64,000 nucleotides of DNA, taken from Bradyrhizobium sp. GTDB lineage: Bacteria; Pseudomonadota; Alphaproteobacteria; Rhizobiales; Xanthobacteraceae. Under the pieces are notes generated by a model. That model was given only the letters and a program-made list of their open reading frames with translations. It was not told the DNA's origin and searched no databases. The translations under genes and the position numbers were made by a program. Shown in pieces: positions 20,967-30,926 of the stretch (within the stretch, counting starts at the first letter, position 1; each line of letters starts with the position of its first letter). The stretch is from positions 1-64,000 of the forward strand of contig NZ_DAHUXJ010000116.1 of the NCBI RefSeq assembly GCF_027307225.1, given 5' to 3'.

Positions 20967-21269
20967 ATGGCTGAAGAGAACAAAGTTCTGGATCGCGTCA
21001 CCGGCCGCGGCTATGATGTTTGCATCATGGGCATCGATGGAACCTGGCGTCGCGACTGCATGCTGCACGCGATCTCCGACACGGACGCCCTGCTAACCAT
21101 CGAGGGTTCCATCCAGGGTCTCAATCTCAAGGAGTTCTTTCTGCTGCTGTCGTCGACGGGCCTTGCCTATCGCCGCTGCGAACTCGTCCGCGTCAATGGA
21201 ACCGACATGGATATCCAGTTCCTGAAGACCAAGGGCCGCAAGAAGAAGTCCAACAACGATGTGAACTAG
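20967..21269 (+). CDS. PilZ-like domain protein
   Basis: IDGTWRRDCMLHAISDTDALLTIEGSIQGLNLKEFFLLLSSTGLAYRRCELVRVNGTDMDIQFLK; c-di-GMP motifs degenerate. Confidence 0.65.
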   Translation: MAEENKVLDRVTGRGYDVCIMGIDGTWRRDCMLHAISDTDALLTIEGSIQGLNLKEFFLLLSSTGLAYRRCELVRVNGTDMDIQFLKTKGRKKKSNNDVN

Positions 21270-21405
21270 CTCTTTCAAGGGCCGCGCGGCCCAACCGCCA
21301 CATCATCCGCGAGACGTGCAGCGGAAAAAAGATCGAACGGTTGCGGCTCGTGGAACAAAGTCCGAAAAGAAACGAGCCTCTGGCCTAAAGTTTTGCGGCT
21401 TCGCG

Positions 21406-21480
21406 CTAGTGCCCACTTTCCGAAGTCCGTGTTACATCTCAGCACGACCTTTCACGGACTTCGGAAAGCTATGGGCTACT
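21406..21480. repeat. CTAG-bounded palindrome, type C
   Basis: ctagtgcccactttccgaagtccgtg...cacggacttcggaaagctatgggctact. Confidence 0.85.
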
Positions 21481-21496
21481 CACAAACTTATTGATG

Positions 21497-21575
21497 CTAG
21501 TGCCGCTTTTCTATTTGAAGTTCCTGGACAGAATTCGCCGCTTGTGGTGCAGGAACTTCAAATAGGCGGCACTAG
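21497..21575. repeat. CTAG-bounded palindrome, type D
   Basis: ctagtgccgcttttctatttgaagttc...gaacttcaaataggcggcactag. Confidence 0.88.
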
Positions 21576-21695
21576 ACCAAATCACGCTGCTACTTGTGCG
21601 TTAAGTCGTCGTCCCGTAGAACTACGGGAGCAGGCGATTTGCGAACTGCGTTGCAAATCGGTGCCGTTTTTCTGCCGTTCAAGGGACGATGTCAC

Positions 21696-22331
21696 ATGAA
21701 CGAAAAGCCGTCCTCTCGCGGTGAGATTTTCGTCGTCGACGATGATGCTGCCGTCCGCGAAACCCTCTCGATCGTCCTTTCCGCCGGAGGCTACAAGGTC
21801 ATCTGCTTTGCAGATGGCGCCGCACTGCTGTCGGTCGCGCGAAATCGCACTCCTGCCGCTATTCTTCTCGATGTGCATATTCCCGGTAGATCCGGGCTGG
21901 ATATCCTGAAGGAATTGCGCGGCGAGGACTACCCCGCGCCGATCTTCATCATCTCCGGACAGGGCGATATTGCGATGGCGGTGAGCGCGATCAAGAATGG
22001 GGCGCTGGATTTTATCGAGAAGCCGTTCCGCGGCAACGAGATCGTGATGCGGTTGAACGAGGCGATCGAAGCCTATACTCGCCGTCAGGCCGGTCGCGCC
22101 GCCTCGGATATCGGAGCGGTAAATTTGCCCGGCCGCGAGCCGCTGACGCGCCGCGAGCGCGAAGTGCTGGAGCAATTCACCTCCGGCGCCTCCAACAAGG
22201 AAGCCGGGCGGCATTTGGGAATCAGCCCGAGAACGATCGAAGACCATCGCGCCAACATCATGAAAAAGCTGGGGGCGCGAAATGCCGCCGACCTCGTTCG
22301 GATCGTGATGACCGCCTCGCGCGCGTCCTGA
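21696..22331 (+). CDS. FixJ/NarL-type response regulator (receiver + LuxR HTH)
   Basis: VDDDAAVRETL, LDVHIPGRSGLDIL, LTRREREVLEQFTSGASNKEAGRHLGISPRTIEDHRANIMKKL; no adjacent kinase. Confidence 0.92.
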   Translation: MNEKPSSRGEIFVVDDDAAVRETLSIVLSAGGYKVICFADGAALLSVARNRTPAAILLDVHIPGRSGLDILKELRGEDYPAPIFIISGQGDIAMAVSAIKNGALDFIEKPFRGNEIVMRLNEAIEAYTRRQAGRAASDIGAVNLPGREPLTRREREVLEQFTSGASNKEAGRHLGISPRTIEDHRANIMKKLGARNAADLVRIVMTASRAS

Positions 22332-22457
22332 CGAGCTTCGCCCCGTCGCTCTGGTTTGGAAATCGGGCACGGGAAAAATCGCGGCTTCGAGACCAGCGGG
22401 CCTTGCTCGCCATGGATCGCCTGTGACATGACTCGATTAAGGGTCACGGGGTGTCGC

Positions 22458-24197
22458 ATGGCTGAAAGCAAGAAAAATCCGGATACGCTGCGCAGCGCGC
22501 GCTGGTTTGCGCCCGACGATCTGCGCGCCTTCGGCCACCGCTCGCGCGCGATGCAGATGGGCTATGCGCCAGAGGAATGGAAGGGCCGGCCGGTCATCGC
22601 GATCCTCAATACCTGGTCGGACGCGCAGCCCTGCCACATGCACTTCAAGAGCCGTGTCGACGACGTCAAGCGCGGCATTCTGATGGCCGGCGGCTTCCCG
22701 ATGGAATTGCCGGCGCTGTCATTGTCGGAATCTTTCCTGAAGCCGACCACCATGCTCTATCGCAATCTGCTGGCGATGGATGCGGAGGAATTGCTGCGCG
22801 GCCATCCCGTCGACGGCGTGGTGCTGATGGGCGGTTGCGACAAGACCACCCCGGCGCTCCTGCTCGGTGCGACCAGCATGAACATCCCGGCAATCTATCT
22901 GCCCGCCGGTCCGATGCTGCGTGGCAACTGGAAGGGCAAGACGCTGGGCTCGGGGTCGGACGCCTGGAAGTATTGGGACGAGCGGCGGGCCGGAAAAATT
23001 TCCGACAAGGACTGGATCGACGTCGAGGCCGGCATCGCCCGCAGCTATGGTACCTGCATGACCATGGGCACCGCCTCGACCATGACGGCGATCGCGGAAT
23101 CGATCGGCATGACGCTGCCCGGCGCCTCTTCGATTCCGGCGGCCGATGCGGGCCATATCCGCATGGCGTCGGAATGCGGACGGCGCATCGTCGAGATGGT
23201 CTGGGAAGATCTGACGCCACGCAAGATCCAGAGCCGAAAAGCCTTCGAGAATGCAATCACGGTCGCGATGGCGATGGGCTGCTCGACCAACGCGATCATC
23301 CATCTGATCGCGCAGGCGCGCCGCGCTGGCCAAGACATCAGCCTCGACGATTTCGAAAAGGCGAGCCGCAAGGTGCCGGTCATCGCCAACGTTCGGCCGA
23401 GTGGCGACAAATACCTGATGGAAGATTTTTATTATGCCGGCGGGCTGCCCGGCCTGATGAGCCGGGTCAAGCCACATCTGCATCTTGATTGTCTGACGGT
23501 CACCGGCAAAACGCTTGGCGAGAATATCGAGCGTGCGGAAGTCTATAATGACGATGTCATCCGCAACCTCGACAACCCGATCTATGCGGAAGGCGCGCTC
23601 GCCGTACTGAGAGGCAATCTCGCGCCCGATGGCTGCGTGATCAAGCCTTCCGCCTGCGATCCGCGCTTCCTCAAGCATACCGGCACGGCCCTGGTGTTCG
23701 ACGACTATCCGTCGATGAAGAAGGCGGTCGACGATCCTGATCTCGATGTCACGGCGGATCATGTTTTGATCCTGCGTAATGCGGGCCCGCAAGGCGGTCC
23801 GGGAATGCCGGAATGGGGCATGCTGCCGATCCCGACCAAGCTCGTGAAGCAGGGCGTGCGCGACATGGTGCGGCTGTCGGATGCGCGCATGAGCGGCACC
23901 AGCTACGGCGCCTGCATCCTGCACGTCTCGCCGGAATCCTATATCGGCGGGCCACTGGCGCTGGTGATGACCGGCGACAAGATCACGCTCGACGTTGCCG
24001 CGCGCACCATCAATCTCGATGTGTCCGAGGCGGAGTTGAACAAGCGCCGCGCCGTGTGGAAGCAGCCGGAGACGCGGTTCGAACGCGGCTATGGCTGGAT
24101 GTTCACCAGGCACATCAAGCAGGCCAACGAAGGCTGCGACTTCGATTTTCTTGAAACCAGCTTTGGCAAGCCGGTCGGCGAGCCCTCGATTTTCTAG
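22458..24197 (+). CDS. IlvD/Edd family dehydratase (sugar-acid dehydratase-like)
   Basis: GGCDKTTPALLLGATSMNIPAIYLPAGPML, SYGTCMTMGTASTM, AMGCSTNAIIHL, GPQGGPGMPEWGMLPIP. Confidence 0.92.
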   Translation: MAESKKNPDTLRSARWFAPDDLRAFGHRSRAMQMGYAPEEWKGRPVIAILNTWSDAQPCHMHFKSRVDDVKRGILMAGGFPMELPALSLSESFLKPTTMLYRNLLAMDAEELLRGHPVDGVVLMGGCDKTTPALLLGATSMNIPAIYLPAGPMLRGNWKGKTLGSGSDAWKYWDERRAGKISDKDWIDVEAGIARSYGTCMTMGTASTMTAIAESIGMTLPGASSIPAADAGHIRMASECGRRIVEMVWEDLTPRKIQSRKAFENAITVAMAMGCSTNAIIHLIAQARRAGQDISLDDFEKASRKVPVIANVRPSGDKYLMEDFYYAGGLPGLMSRVKPHLHLDCLTVTGKTLGENIERAEVYNDDVIRNLDNPIYAEGALAVLRGNLAPDGCVIKPSACDPRFLKHTGTALVFDDYPSMKKAVDDPDLDVTADHVLILRNAGPQGGPGMPEWGMLPIPTKLVKQGVRDMVRLSDARMSGTSYGACILHVSPESYIGGPLALVMTGDKITLDVAARTINLDVSEAELNKRRAVWKQPETRFERGYGWMFTRHIKQANEGCDFDFLETSFGKPVGEPSIF

Positions 24198-24199
24198 TT

Positions 24200-24278
24200 C
24201 GTCGTTCCGGGGCGCGAAGCGAACCCGGAACCTCGAGATTCCGGGTTCGATGCTGACGCATCGCCCCGGAATGACAGC
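24200..24278. repeat. Dispersed palindromic repeat (cgttccggggcgcgaagcgaacccggaa...cgccccggaatgac)
   Basis: Internal inverted arms; same family as 29159-29242. Confidence 0.8.
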
Positions 24279-24290
24279 AGGGGTTAGATC

Positions 24291-25010
24291 ATGCCAAAAC
24301 TCTCCGACGCCACCCGCAACAAACTCAGGACCGTTTCGACCGCGACGGTGGCGACCGCGCTCTTCAAGCGCGGTTTTCGCATCCAGATGATCCAGGACGT
24401 GCACCCGCTCAGCGCCGATCAGCCAGTGCTGGTCGGCGAGGCCTTCACGCTGCGCTACATGCCGGCGCGCGAAGACCTCAACAAGATCGAGGTGTTTCGC
24501 GATCGCGCCCATCCGCAGCGCAAGGCGGTGGAAGAATGTCCGGCCGGCAGCGTGCTGGTGATGGACAGCCGCAAGGAAGCGCGGGCCGCATCGGCCGGCG
24601 CCATTCTCGTGGCGCGGCTGATGAAGCGCGGCGTCGCCGGCGCGATCACCGACGGCGGTTTTCGCGATTCTGCCGAAATCGCCAAGCTCGGTTTTCCGAC
24701 TTACCATCACCGTCCGAGCGCGCCGACCAATCTGACGCTGCATCAGGCGATCGAGATCAATGTGCCGATCGGCTGCGGCGACGCGCCGGTGTTTCCCGGC
24801 GACGTCATTCTTGGCGATAGCGACGGCGTGATCGTGATCCCCGCGCATCTCGCCGACGAGATCGCCACTGAGGCGGTCGAGATGACCGCGTTCGAGGACT
24901 TCGTCACCGAGCAGGTGCAAAACGGCAAGTCGATTGTCGGGCTCTATCCCGCCACCGACGAGAAGACGCTGGTCGATTTCGCCGCGTGGCGGAAGGAGAA
25001 GGGGCGGTAG
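24291..25010 (+). CDS. RraA-like / aldolase family protein
   Basis: MKRGVAGAITDGGFRDSAEIAKLGFPTYHH, VFPGDVILGDSDGVIVIP typical of RraA-like fold. Confidence 0.88.
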   Translation: MPKLSDATRNKLRTVSTATVATALFKRGFRIQMIQDVHPLSADQPVLVGEAFTLRYMPAREDLNKIEVFRDRAHPQRKAVEECPAGSVLVMDSRKEARAASAGAILVARLMKRGVAGAITDGGFRDSAEIAKLGFPTYHHRPSAPTNLTLHQAIEINVPIGCGDAPVFPGDVILGDSDGVIVIPAHLADEIATEAVEMTAFEDFVTEQVQNGKSIVGLYPATDEKTLVDFAAWRKEKGR

Positions 25011-25166
25011 TTCTTACGTCGCGCACGTCGGGGCCTCATGGTTCGAGACGCCGCGAAGAACGCGGCTCCTCACCATGAAGATACGGAACTGTTTGGTTTC
25101 GGCCTCATCCCGAGGAGGCGCGTAGCGCCGTCTCGAGGGATGCGCCGCGTCCGGGACACGAGAGAC

Positions 25167-27263
25167 TTAGCTCTCCGCCAGTCCCACCGCCCACAGCGCG
25201 AAAGCATAGGCGATCGCGACTTCGTCGAGCCGGTTGAAGCGGCCGGAAGCGCCGCCATGACCCGCGCCCATGTTGGTGCGCAACAGCACCGGGCCGCCGC
25301 CGGTCATGGTCGCGCGCAACTTCGCAACCCATTTCGCCGGCTCCCAATAGGTGACGCGCGGATCGGTGAGGCCGCCCATGGCCAGAATCGCCGGATACTC
25401 CTTCGCCTCGACATTGTCGTAAGGCGAATAGGACAGGATGGTCTTGAAGTCGGTCGCGCTCTCGGTCGGGTTGCCCCATTCCGGCCATTCCGGCGGCGTC
25501 AGCGGCAGCGACAGATCGAGCATGGTATTGAGCACATCGACGAAGGGCACTTCGGCGACGAGACCAGCAAATAATTCGCCGGCCCGATTGGCCACCGCGC
25601 CCATCAGCATGCCGCCGGCCGACCCGCCATGGCCAACGATGCGCTTCGCCGATGTGTAGTTGTCCGCGATCAATGTGCGGGCGCTGGCGGCGAAGTCGTC
25701 AAAGCTGTTGTTTTTCTTGGCGCGCTTGCCGTCGAGATACCAGCCCCAGCCTTTGTCGGCGCCGCCGCGGATATGCGCAATGGCATAGACGAAGCCGCGA
25801 TCGACCAGCGACAGGCGGTTGGCGGAAAACGACGCCGGCATCGCCATGCCGTAGGAGCCGTAGCCGTAGAGCAACAATGGCGCGCTACCGTCGCGCTTGA
25901 GATCGCGACGATGCAGGATCGAGACCGGCACCTCGGCGCCGTCATGGGATTTCGCCATGATGCGGGTCGTCACATAGTCGGCCGGGTTGTGGCCGGACGG
26001 AATCTCCTGACGCTTGCGTAAGGTGCGCGTCCGCTTCGCCATGTCGTAGTCGTAGATTTCGGACGGCGTCGTCATCGACGAGTAGGAGAAGCGCAGGTTC
26101 GTCGTCTCGAATTCGTAAGAGCCCATGGTGTCGAGCGAGTAGGCGGCCTCGTCGAACGCGATGGCGTGTTCCTCGCTGCTATCGAGATCGCGGATGACGA
26201 TAGCGGGCAGCGCATTGGCGCGCTCCAGCCGCACCATATGGCCGGCGAATAGTTCGACATCGAGGACATAGATGCCTTCGCGGTAGTGAATCAGGTCGCG
26301 CCAGTTTTTCCGCTCCGGCGAGGCGATCGGCGCGGTGGCGATCTTGAAGTCGATGGCGCCGTCGGCGTTGGTCAGAATGAAAAGCTGGTCGCCGCGGTCG
26401 TTGACCGAGTACTGCAGGCCTTCCTCGCGGGCGGTCACCAGTCGTGGCGTTGCTTTCGGGTCGGCAAGATCGATCAGGCGCTGTTCGGATGTTTCGTGAT
26501 CGCCACCGGCGATCACGCAGTAGCGGCCGCTGGAGCTTTCGTGGATATTGGTGAACCAGCCGGAATCATGTTCCTCATGGACCAGCAGATCGTCGGCCTG
26601 CCTTGTTCCCAAGCGATGACGCCAGACCTGCATCGGCCGGTGGTTGTCGTCGAGCTTGACGTAGAAGAAGGCGCTCGAGTCGCTGTTCCACACCACCGAG
26701 CCTTCGGTTTCCTCGACGACGTCGTCGAGATCCTTCTTGCCCGCCCAGTCGCGGACCCGGATCGAAAAATACTCAGACCCCTTGGTGTCCGCGCTCCAGG
26801 CCTGAAGCCGGTGATCGGGCGAATGCCGCGCCCCGCCGAACCTGAAATAATCGTGGGCTGCCGCGAGTTCATCGCCATCGAGTATGATCTCGGCCTCGCC
26901 GCCGTCACGCAGGGTGCGTCCGAATAACTCGTGTTGCCCGCCCTCGCGGAACTTGCGCAGATAGGCATAAGCGCCGTCGGGCGAGGGCACGCTGGAGTCA
27001 TCTTCCTTGATGCGCCCGCGCATTTCCTTGACCAGCAGCTTCTGCAAAGCGCCGGTATGACCGAGCAGGCTCTCGGTATAGGCGTTCTCCGCTTCGAGAT
27101 ATTTGCGGATATCCGCGTTCAGGATGGACGGATCGCGCAGCACCTCCTGCCAGTTCCCGTCCTTCAGCCACGCATAGTCGTCGACGATCGTGATGCCGTG
27201 GGTCGTAAGGGAATGCGGGCGGCGCGGCGCGATCGGCGGCGTCAACGGGCTCTTTTTATCCAT
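25167..27263 (-). CDS. Prolyl oligopeptidase family serine peptidase (oligopeptidase B-like)
   Basis: LLLYGYGSYGMAMPASFSANRLSLVDRGFVYAIAHIRGG, GHGGSAGGMLMGAV, C-terminal GAGHGG. Confidence 0.92.
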   Translation of the reverse strand: MDKKSPLTPPIAPRRPHSLTTHGITIVDDYAWLKDGNWQEVLRDPSILNADIRKYLEAENAYTESLLGHTGALQKLLVKEMRGRIKEDDSSVPSPDGAYAYLRKFREGGQHELFGRTLRDGGEAEIILDGDELAAAHDYFRFGGARHSPDHRLQAWSADTKGSEYFSIRVRDWAGKKDLDDVVEETEGSVVWNSDSSAFFYVKLDDNHRPMQVWRHRLGTRQADDLLVHEEHDSGWFTNIHESSSGRYCVIAGGDHETSEQRLIDLADPKATPRLVTAREEGLQYSVNDRGDQLFILTNADGAIDFKIATAPIASPERKNWRDLIHYREGIYVLDVELFAGHMVRLERANALPAIVIRDLDSSEEHAIAFDEAAYSLDTMGSYEFETTNLRFSYSSMTTPSEIYDYDMAKRTRTLRKRQEIPSGHNPADYVTTRIMAKSHDGAEVPVSILHRRDLKRDGSAPLLLYGYGSYGMAMPASFSANRLSLVDRGFVYAIAHIRGGADKGWGWYLDGKRAKKNNSFDDFAASARTLIADNYTSAKRIVGHGGSAGGMLMGAVANRAGELFAGLVAEVPFVDVLNTMLDLSLPLTPPEWPEWGNPTESATDFKTILSYSPYDNVEAKEYPAILAMGGLTDPRVTYWEPAKWVAKLRATMTGGGPVLLRTNMGAGHGGASGRFNRLDEVAIAYAFALWAVGLAES

Positions 27264-27408
27264 CCTGGTTCTCACTTCAAATGCGGGGTTACCGAACATA
27301 TCGGGTTTGGGAAAGCGGATTGCCAGAGATCAGGTTTCACGGCCAGAGGCTGCCCCGTTGAACACGGGCCAGCAGTGCCGCCACACCGAGGCCTGTTGGC
27401 CGGAATAT

Positions 27409-29130
27409 TTAATTTCGCAGCCGGGCGCCGGCGTTGCCGCCCAGCATCGGAATCCGGTTGACGGCAAGCACCACGGCAAAGGTGATGAGCAGCATCGCGA
27501 TGCCGAGCACGGAAATGGCGGCGAGATCGCCGCTTTCGTTGAGGTCGTAGATCAACACGCTGATCACCTTGGTCTGCGAGGTGAACAGCACGATCGCGGC
27601 CGAGAGTTCGCGCATCACGCCGATGAAGATGAAGCACCAGGTCGCGATCACGCCGGTGCGCAGCAGCGGTGCCGTGATCTGGCGCAGCGATTGCAGCCGG
27701 CTGGCACCGAGGATTCGGCTTGCTTCCTCAAGCTCGGGGTGAACCGTCGCGAACGCGGCCTGCAGTTGCTGATAGGCCGACGGCAGGTTGATGGTCAAAA
27801 ACGCGATCAGGAGGATCCAGAGCGAGCCATAGAGCACGAAAGGCGGCCGCGTGTAACTCAGGAACAGGCCGACGCCGAGCACGATTCCGGGAACTGCAAC
27901 CGGCGCGGTGGCGAGAAAGCCGAGGATACGATGGCCTGATATCACCTTTCGCGTGGTGACGTAGGCGACGACCAGCGCGAGCAGGGTGCCCAGCGTCGCC
28001 GTCGAGGTGCCGAGGATCACCGTGTTCTTCAGCGCGAGTTGGGTTGACGACAGCTCGGTAAAAACGAACACGACGTTGTGCAGCGTGAAGGTTGACGGCG
28101 TGACCAGCGTCGTTGCGTTGGGCGAGAACGCCGCGTTGAACAGCGCGAAATAGGGCAGGAACACCGGGTTGAGCAGCATCAGGAGGCAGAAGGCCAGCGC
28201 TGCCCAGCGCCACTTCTTCATTTCGACCCGGCGCGGCGCGCCGTATTTGCCGCCGAGCACCGAGAAGCCGCGCCTTCCCAGCAGAAATTTCTGTCCTTGC
28301 AACAGAAGGATGGTCAGCACCAGGAGCGGCACGGCGGCTGCGGCCGCGAGTTCGAGTTTGGGCGGATACTGGAACAGGCTCCAGATCTTGGTCGTCATGA
28401 CGTGGAAGCCGGCCGGCAGCGCCAGGATGGCGGGCGAGCCGAACAGGGTCAGGGCCTGAAGAAAGGCGATCAGCGCGCCGGCAACAATCGACGGCATCGC
28501 CAAGGGAATCGTGATGCGCCGCGCGGTGGTCCAGGTCCGCCCGCCGAGGATGGCGGAGGCATCTTCGAGTTCGCCAGGCATGTTGTCGAGCGCGTTCGCG
28601 ATCAGCACGAACACGAAGGGAAACGTATAGCAGGAGATGACGAAGATAATGCCGGTCAGCGTGTAGATGTCGAACAGGTGTTCGTCCGACTGGGCGCCCG
28701 TGACAAAGCGAAACAGCTGATTGAGCAAGCCGCTGTTCGGAGCGGCCAATAATTCCCAGGCGATGGCGCCGAGAAACGGTGGCGTCACGAACGAAGCGGT
28801 GACGAGCGCGCGGATGATCTGCCGGCCTGGCATGTCGGTGCGCGAGACCAGCCATCCCATGGGTGCTGCGATCAGGCAGCAGATGATGGCCGAGCTGACC
28901 GCGATGATCGCGGTCGTCAGCAGCGGATCAAGAAAATCGGGATCGGTGAACAGCGTGACGAAATTCTGCAACGTCAGGTGGCCGCCCTTGTCGGTGACGC
29001 TGTAGATCAAGAGCCACGACATCGGCAGCACGATCATGACGATCATGAAGGCTGCAAACAGCCAAAGGACCGGTTTGGTCCAGTCGATCTTGGCTGCGGG
29101 GGTGACGATGCTTTGCTGAATAATGGTCAC
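27409..29130 (-). CDS. Iron/spermidine-type ABC transporter permease (FbpB-like, fused two-domain)
   Basis: 573 aa with two BPD loops (ELEDASAILGGRTWTTARRITIPLAMPSI; ELEEASRILGASRLQSLRQITAPLLRTGV). Confidence 0.9.
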   Translation of the reverse strand: MTIIQQSIVTPAAKIDWTKPVLWLFAAFMIVMIVLPMSWLLIYSVTDKGGHLTLQNFVTLFTDPDFLDPLLTTAIIAVSSAIICCLIAAPMGWLVSRTDMPGRQIIRALVTASFVTPPFLGAIAWELLAAPNSGLLNQLFRFVTGAQSDEHLFDIYTLTGIIFVISCYTFPFVFVLIANALDNMPGELEDASAILGGRTWTTARRITIPLAMPSIVAGALIAFLQALTLFGSPAILALPAGFHVMTTKIWSLFQYPPKLELAAAAAVPLLVLTILLLQGQKFLLGRRGFSVLGGKYGAPRRVEMKKWRWAALAFCLLMLLNPVFLPYFALFNAAFSPNATTLVTPSTFTLHNVVFVFTELSSTQLALKNTVILGTSTATLGTLLALVVAYVTTRKVISGHRILGFLATAPVAVPGIVLGVGLFLSYTRPPFVLYGSLWILLIAFLTINLPSAYQQLQAAFATVHPELEEASRILGASRLQSLRQITAPLLRTGVIATWCFIFIGVMRELSAAIVLFTSQTKVISVLIYDLNESGDLAAISVLGIAMLLITFAVVLAVNRIPMLGGNAGARLRN

Positions 29131-29158
29131 TTGCCGATTGATCCGTTTCTTTGAAAGT

Positions 29159-29242
29159 CGTCATTCCGGGGCGCGAGTGAAACGAGCGAACCCGGAATCT
29201 CGAGATTCCGGGTCTGGTCCTTCGGACCATCCCGGAATGACG
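29159..29242. repeat. Dispersed palindromic repeat (cgtcattccggggcgcgag...cccggaatgacg)
   Basis: Terminal and internal inverted repeats read directly; second family member at 24200. Confidence 0.85.
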
Positions 29243-29269
29243 CAAAAATCAATTTAGGATGCGGCATAT

Positions 29270-29689
29270 CTACACCCTAAACAGCCGCGCATAGCGCGTC
29301 TTGATTTCGTCCGTCATCTTCTCGACGCCGGCCGTATCTTCCTTCATCAGCTTGATGTCGGAAATCCTGCGACGGCCCGCTTTCGGCGTCACCTGCGGAT
29401 GGGCTGAATATTGCGCGGTATAGTCGGTGAAGAATTGCGAAGAATTGCTGCGTCTCGCGCGTATGCAGCCATGCCTGGAACAGCCGCTCGGCATTGGGAT
29501 GTGGTGCACTGGCGAAGATCGCGGTGGGACCCGAAATGGTCGGCGTGCCATCGGCCGGATAGACCGGCTGGCCTGCTTCCTTCACGAGTACGACATTATA
29601 TTCGTTGCCGTCGGCCATGATCGCGCGCTCGCCCAGCGCGTCATGCAGGTTCAGTCGTTGACCGTTTCGTCGCGTCATCGCGTCCGTGC
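29270..29689 (-). pseudogene. Truncated, frameshifted remnant of an ABC (iron-type) substrate-binding protein gene
   Basis: Frames of ORFs 29277..29735 and 29270..29551 join as ...AERLFQAWLHTRETQQFF / TDYTAQYSAHPQVTPKAG...; N-terminal part absent; 10-bp tandem duplication at the break. Confidence 0.82.
29429..29448. repeat. 10-bp tandem duplication gaagaattgc x2
   Basis: Direct read; removing one copy restores the reading frame (RETQQFFTDYTAQY). Confidence 0.92.
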
Positions 29690-30760
29690 CTATCGGCTCA
29701 ACGCGCGGCAGCGCTCCGGCGGGAGCGTCAGCCATACTTCTGTTCCGGGGGAAATCGCGGTTTGCGGCGGGGTGACCGCGCGCAAGCTGGTGCCGTCCGG
29801 CGTTTCGAGCACGTAGTCGCGGTTGGCGCCGAGAAACACCTGCCGTGTCACGGTCGCTTTCACGGTGTTGTCGGCTGATGCCGGCGCAGTGGTCGAAAGC
29901 TGGATATCGTGCTGGCGAATGGCGACGGCGGCGTCCTGATCGGCCGAGAGCTTCGCGCCCACCACGCGCAACGTCGCGCCGGAAAACGCGATGTGGTTCT
30001 CGTCGCGGGCGACGCCCTTGATGACGTTGCTGGAGCCGATGAAGCGCGCGACGAATTCCGATTGCGGCCGGTCGTAGATGTCTTCCGGCGTGCCGAGCTG
30101 ATCGATCTTGCCGCCGTTCATGACGGCGATGAGATCGGCCGTCGTCATCGCCTCCGACTGATCATGGGTGACGTAAACCGTCGTATAGCGATATTGGTCG
30201 TGCAGCCTGCGGATTTCAAAGCGCATCTCCTCGCGCAGATTGGCGTCGAGGTTGGAAAGCGGCTCGTCGAGCAGCAGGGTTTCGGGCTCGACCACCAGCG
30301 CCCGCGCCAGCGCGACGCGTTGCTGCTGGCCGCCCGACAACTCGCCGGGATAGCGTTCGGCGAGAATTTCGAGCTTGGTCGTTTGCAGGATCAGCTTGAG
30401 CTTCTTGGCGATGGTGTCGCGATCCATCTTCCGCAAGCGAAGCCCGTAGACGATGTTCCCGGCAACCGTCATATGCGGCCACAGCGCGTAGCTCTGGAAG
30501 ATCATCGACATCTTGCGCTGCTCGGGTGGCAGCGTGCGCGCGGCCGACGAGACCAGGCGATCGCCGACGTGGATTTCGCCGGATGTCGGTTCGAGAAAGC
30601 CCGCGATCAGCCGCAATGTCGTCGTTTTGCCGCAGCCCGAGGGGCCGAGAAGGCAGACCAGTTGCCCGTGATCGATCCGCAAGCCGACGTTATCAACGAC
30701 CGTCACCGATCCAAATCGCTTGGTGAGGTCACGCAATTCAACCGACGCCAATCGCTCCAC
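29690..30760 (-). CDS. ABC transporter ATP-binding protein (FbpC/PotA-like)
   Basis: LLGPSGCGKTTTLRLIAGFL, LSGGQQQRVALARALVVEPETLLLDEPLSNLDANLREEM; C-terminal TOBE. Confidence 0.92.
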   Translation of the reverse strand: MERLASVELRDLTKRFGSVTVVDNVGLRIDHGQLVCLLGPSGCGKTTTLRLIAGFLEPTSGEIHVGDRLVSSAARTLPPEQRKMSMIFQSYALWPHMTVAGNIVYGLRLRKMDRDTIAKKLKLILQTTKLEILAERYPGELSGGQQQRVALARALVVEPETLLLDEPLSNLDANLREEMRFEIRRLHDQYRYTTVYVTHDQSEAMTTADLIAVMNGGKIDQLGTPEDIYDRPQSEFVARFIGSSNVIKGVARDENHIAFSGATLRVVGAKLSADQDAAVAIRQHDIQLSTTAPASADNTVKATVTRQVFLGANRDYVLETPDGTSLRAVTPPQTAISPGTEVWLTLPPERCRALSR

Positions 30761-30926
30761 TCCCTGTTCGTTCTTTTGCGCATTCCGCCGCGATCAGTGC
30801 CTCCGGGTGGCAAGCTGATGGTGACGGTGACGGGAATATGCCGGCTGCTTATTTATCGCCAGATTAATATAAGCACGAATGCGGGGCGGCCGGGAAGCCG
30901 CCTTCAGGCGATTGTCAAATCCGATG

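Noticed and set aside
22719-24920. 733-aa minus-strand ORF antisense to the dehydratase and RraA-like genes
   Set aside because: Spans two well-supported plus-strand genes; His/Asp/Arg-rich mirror-frame composition
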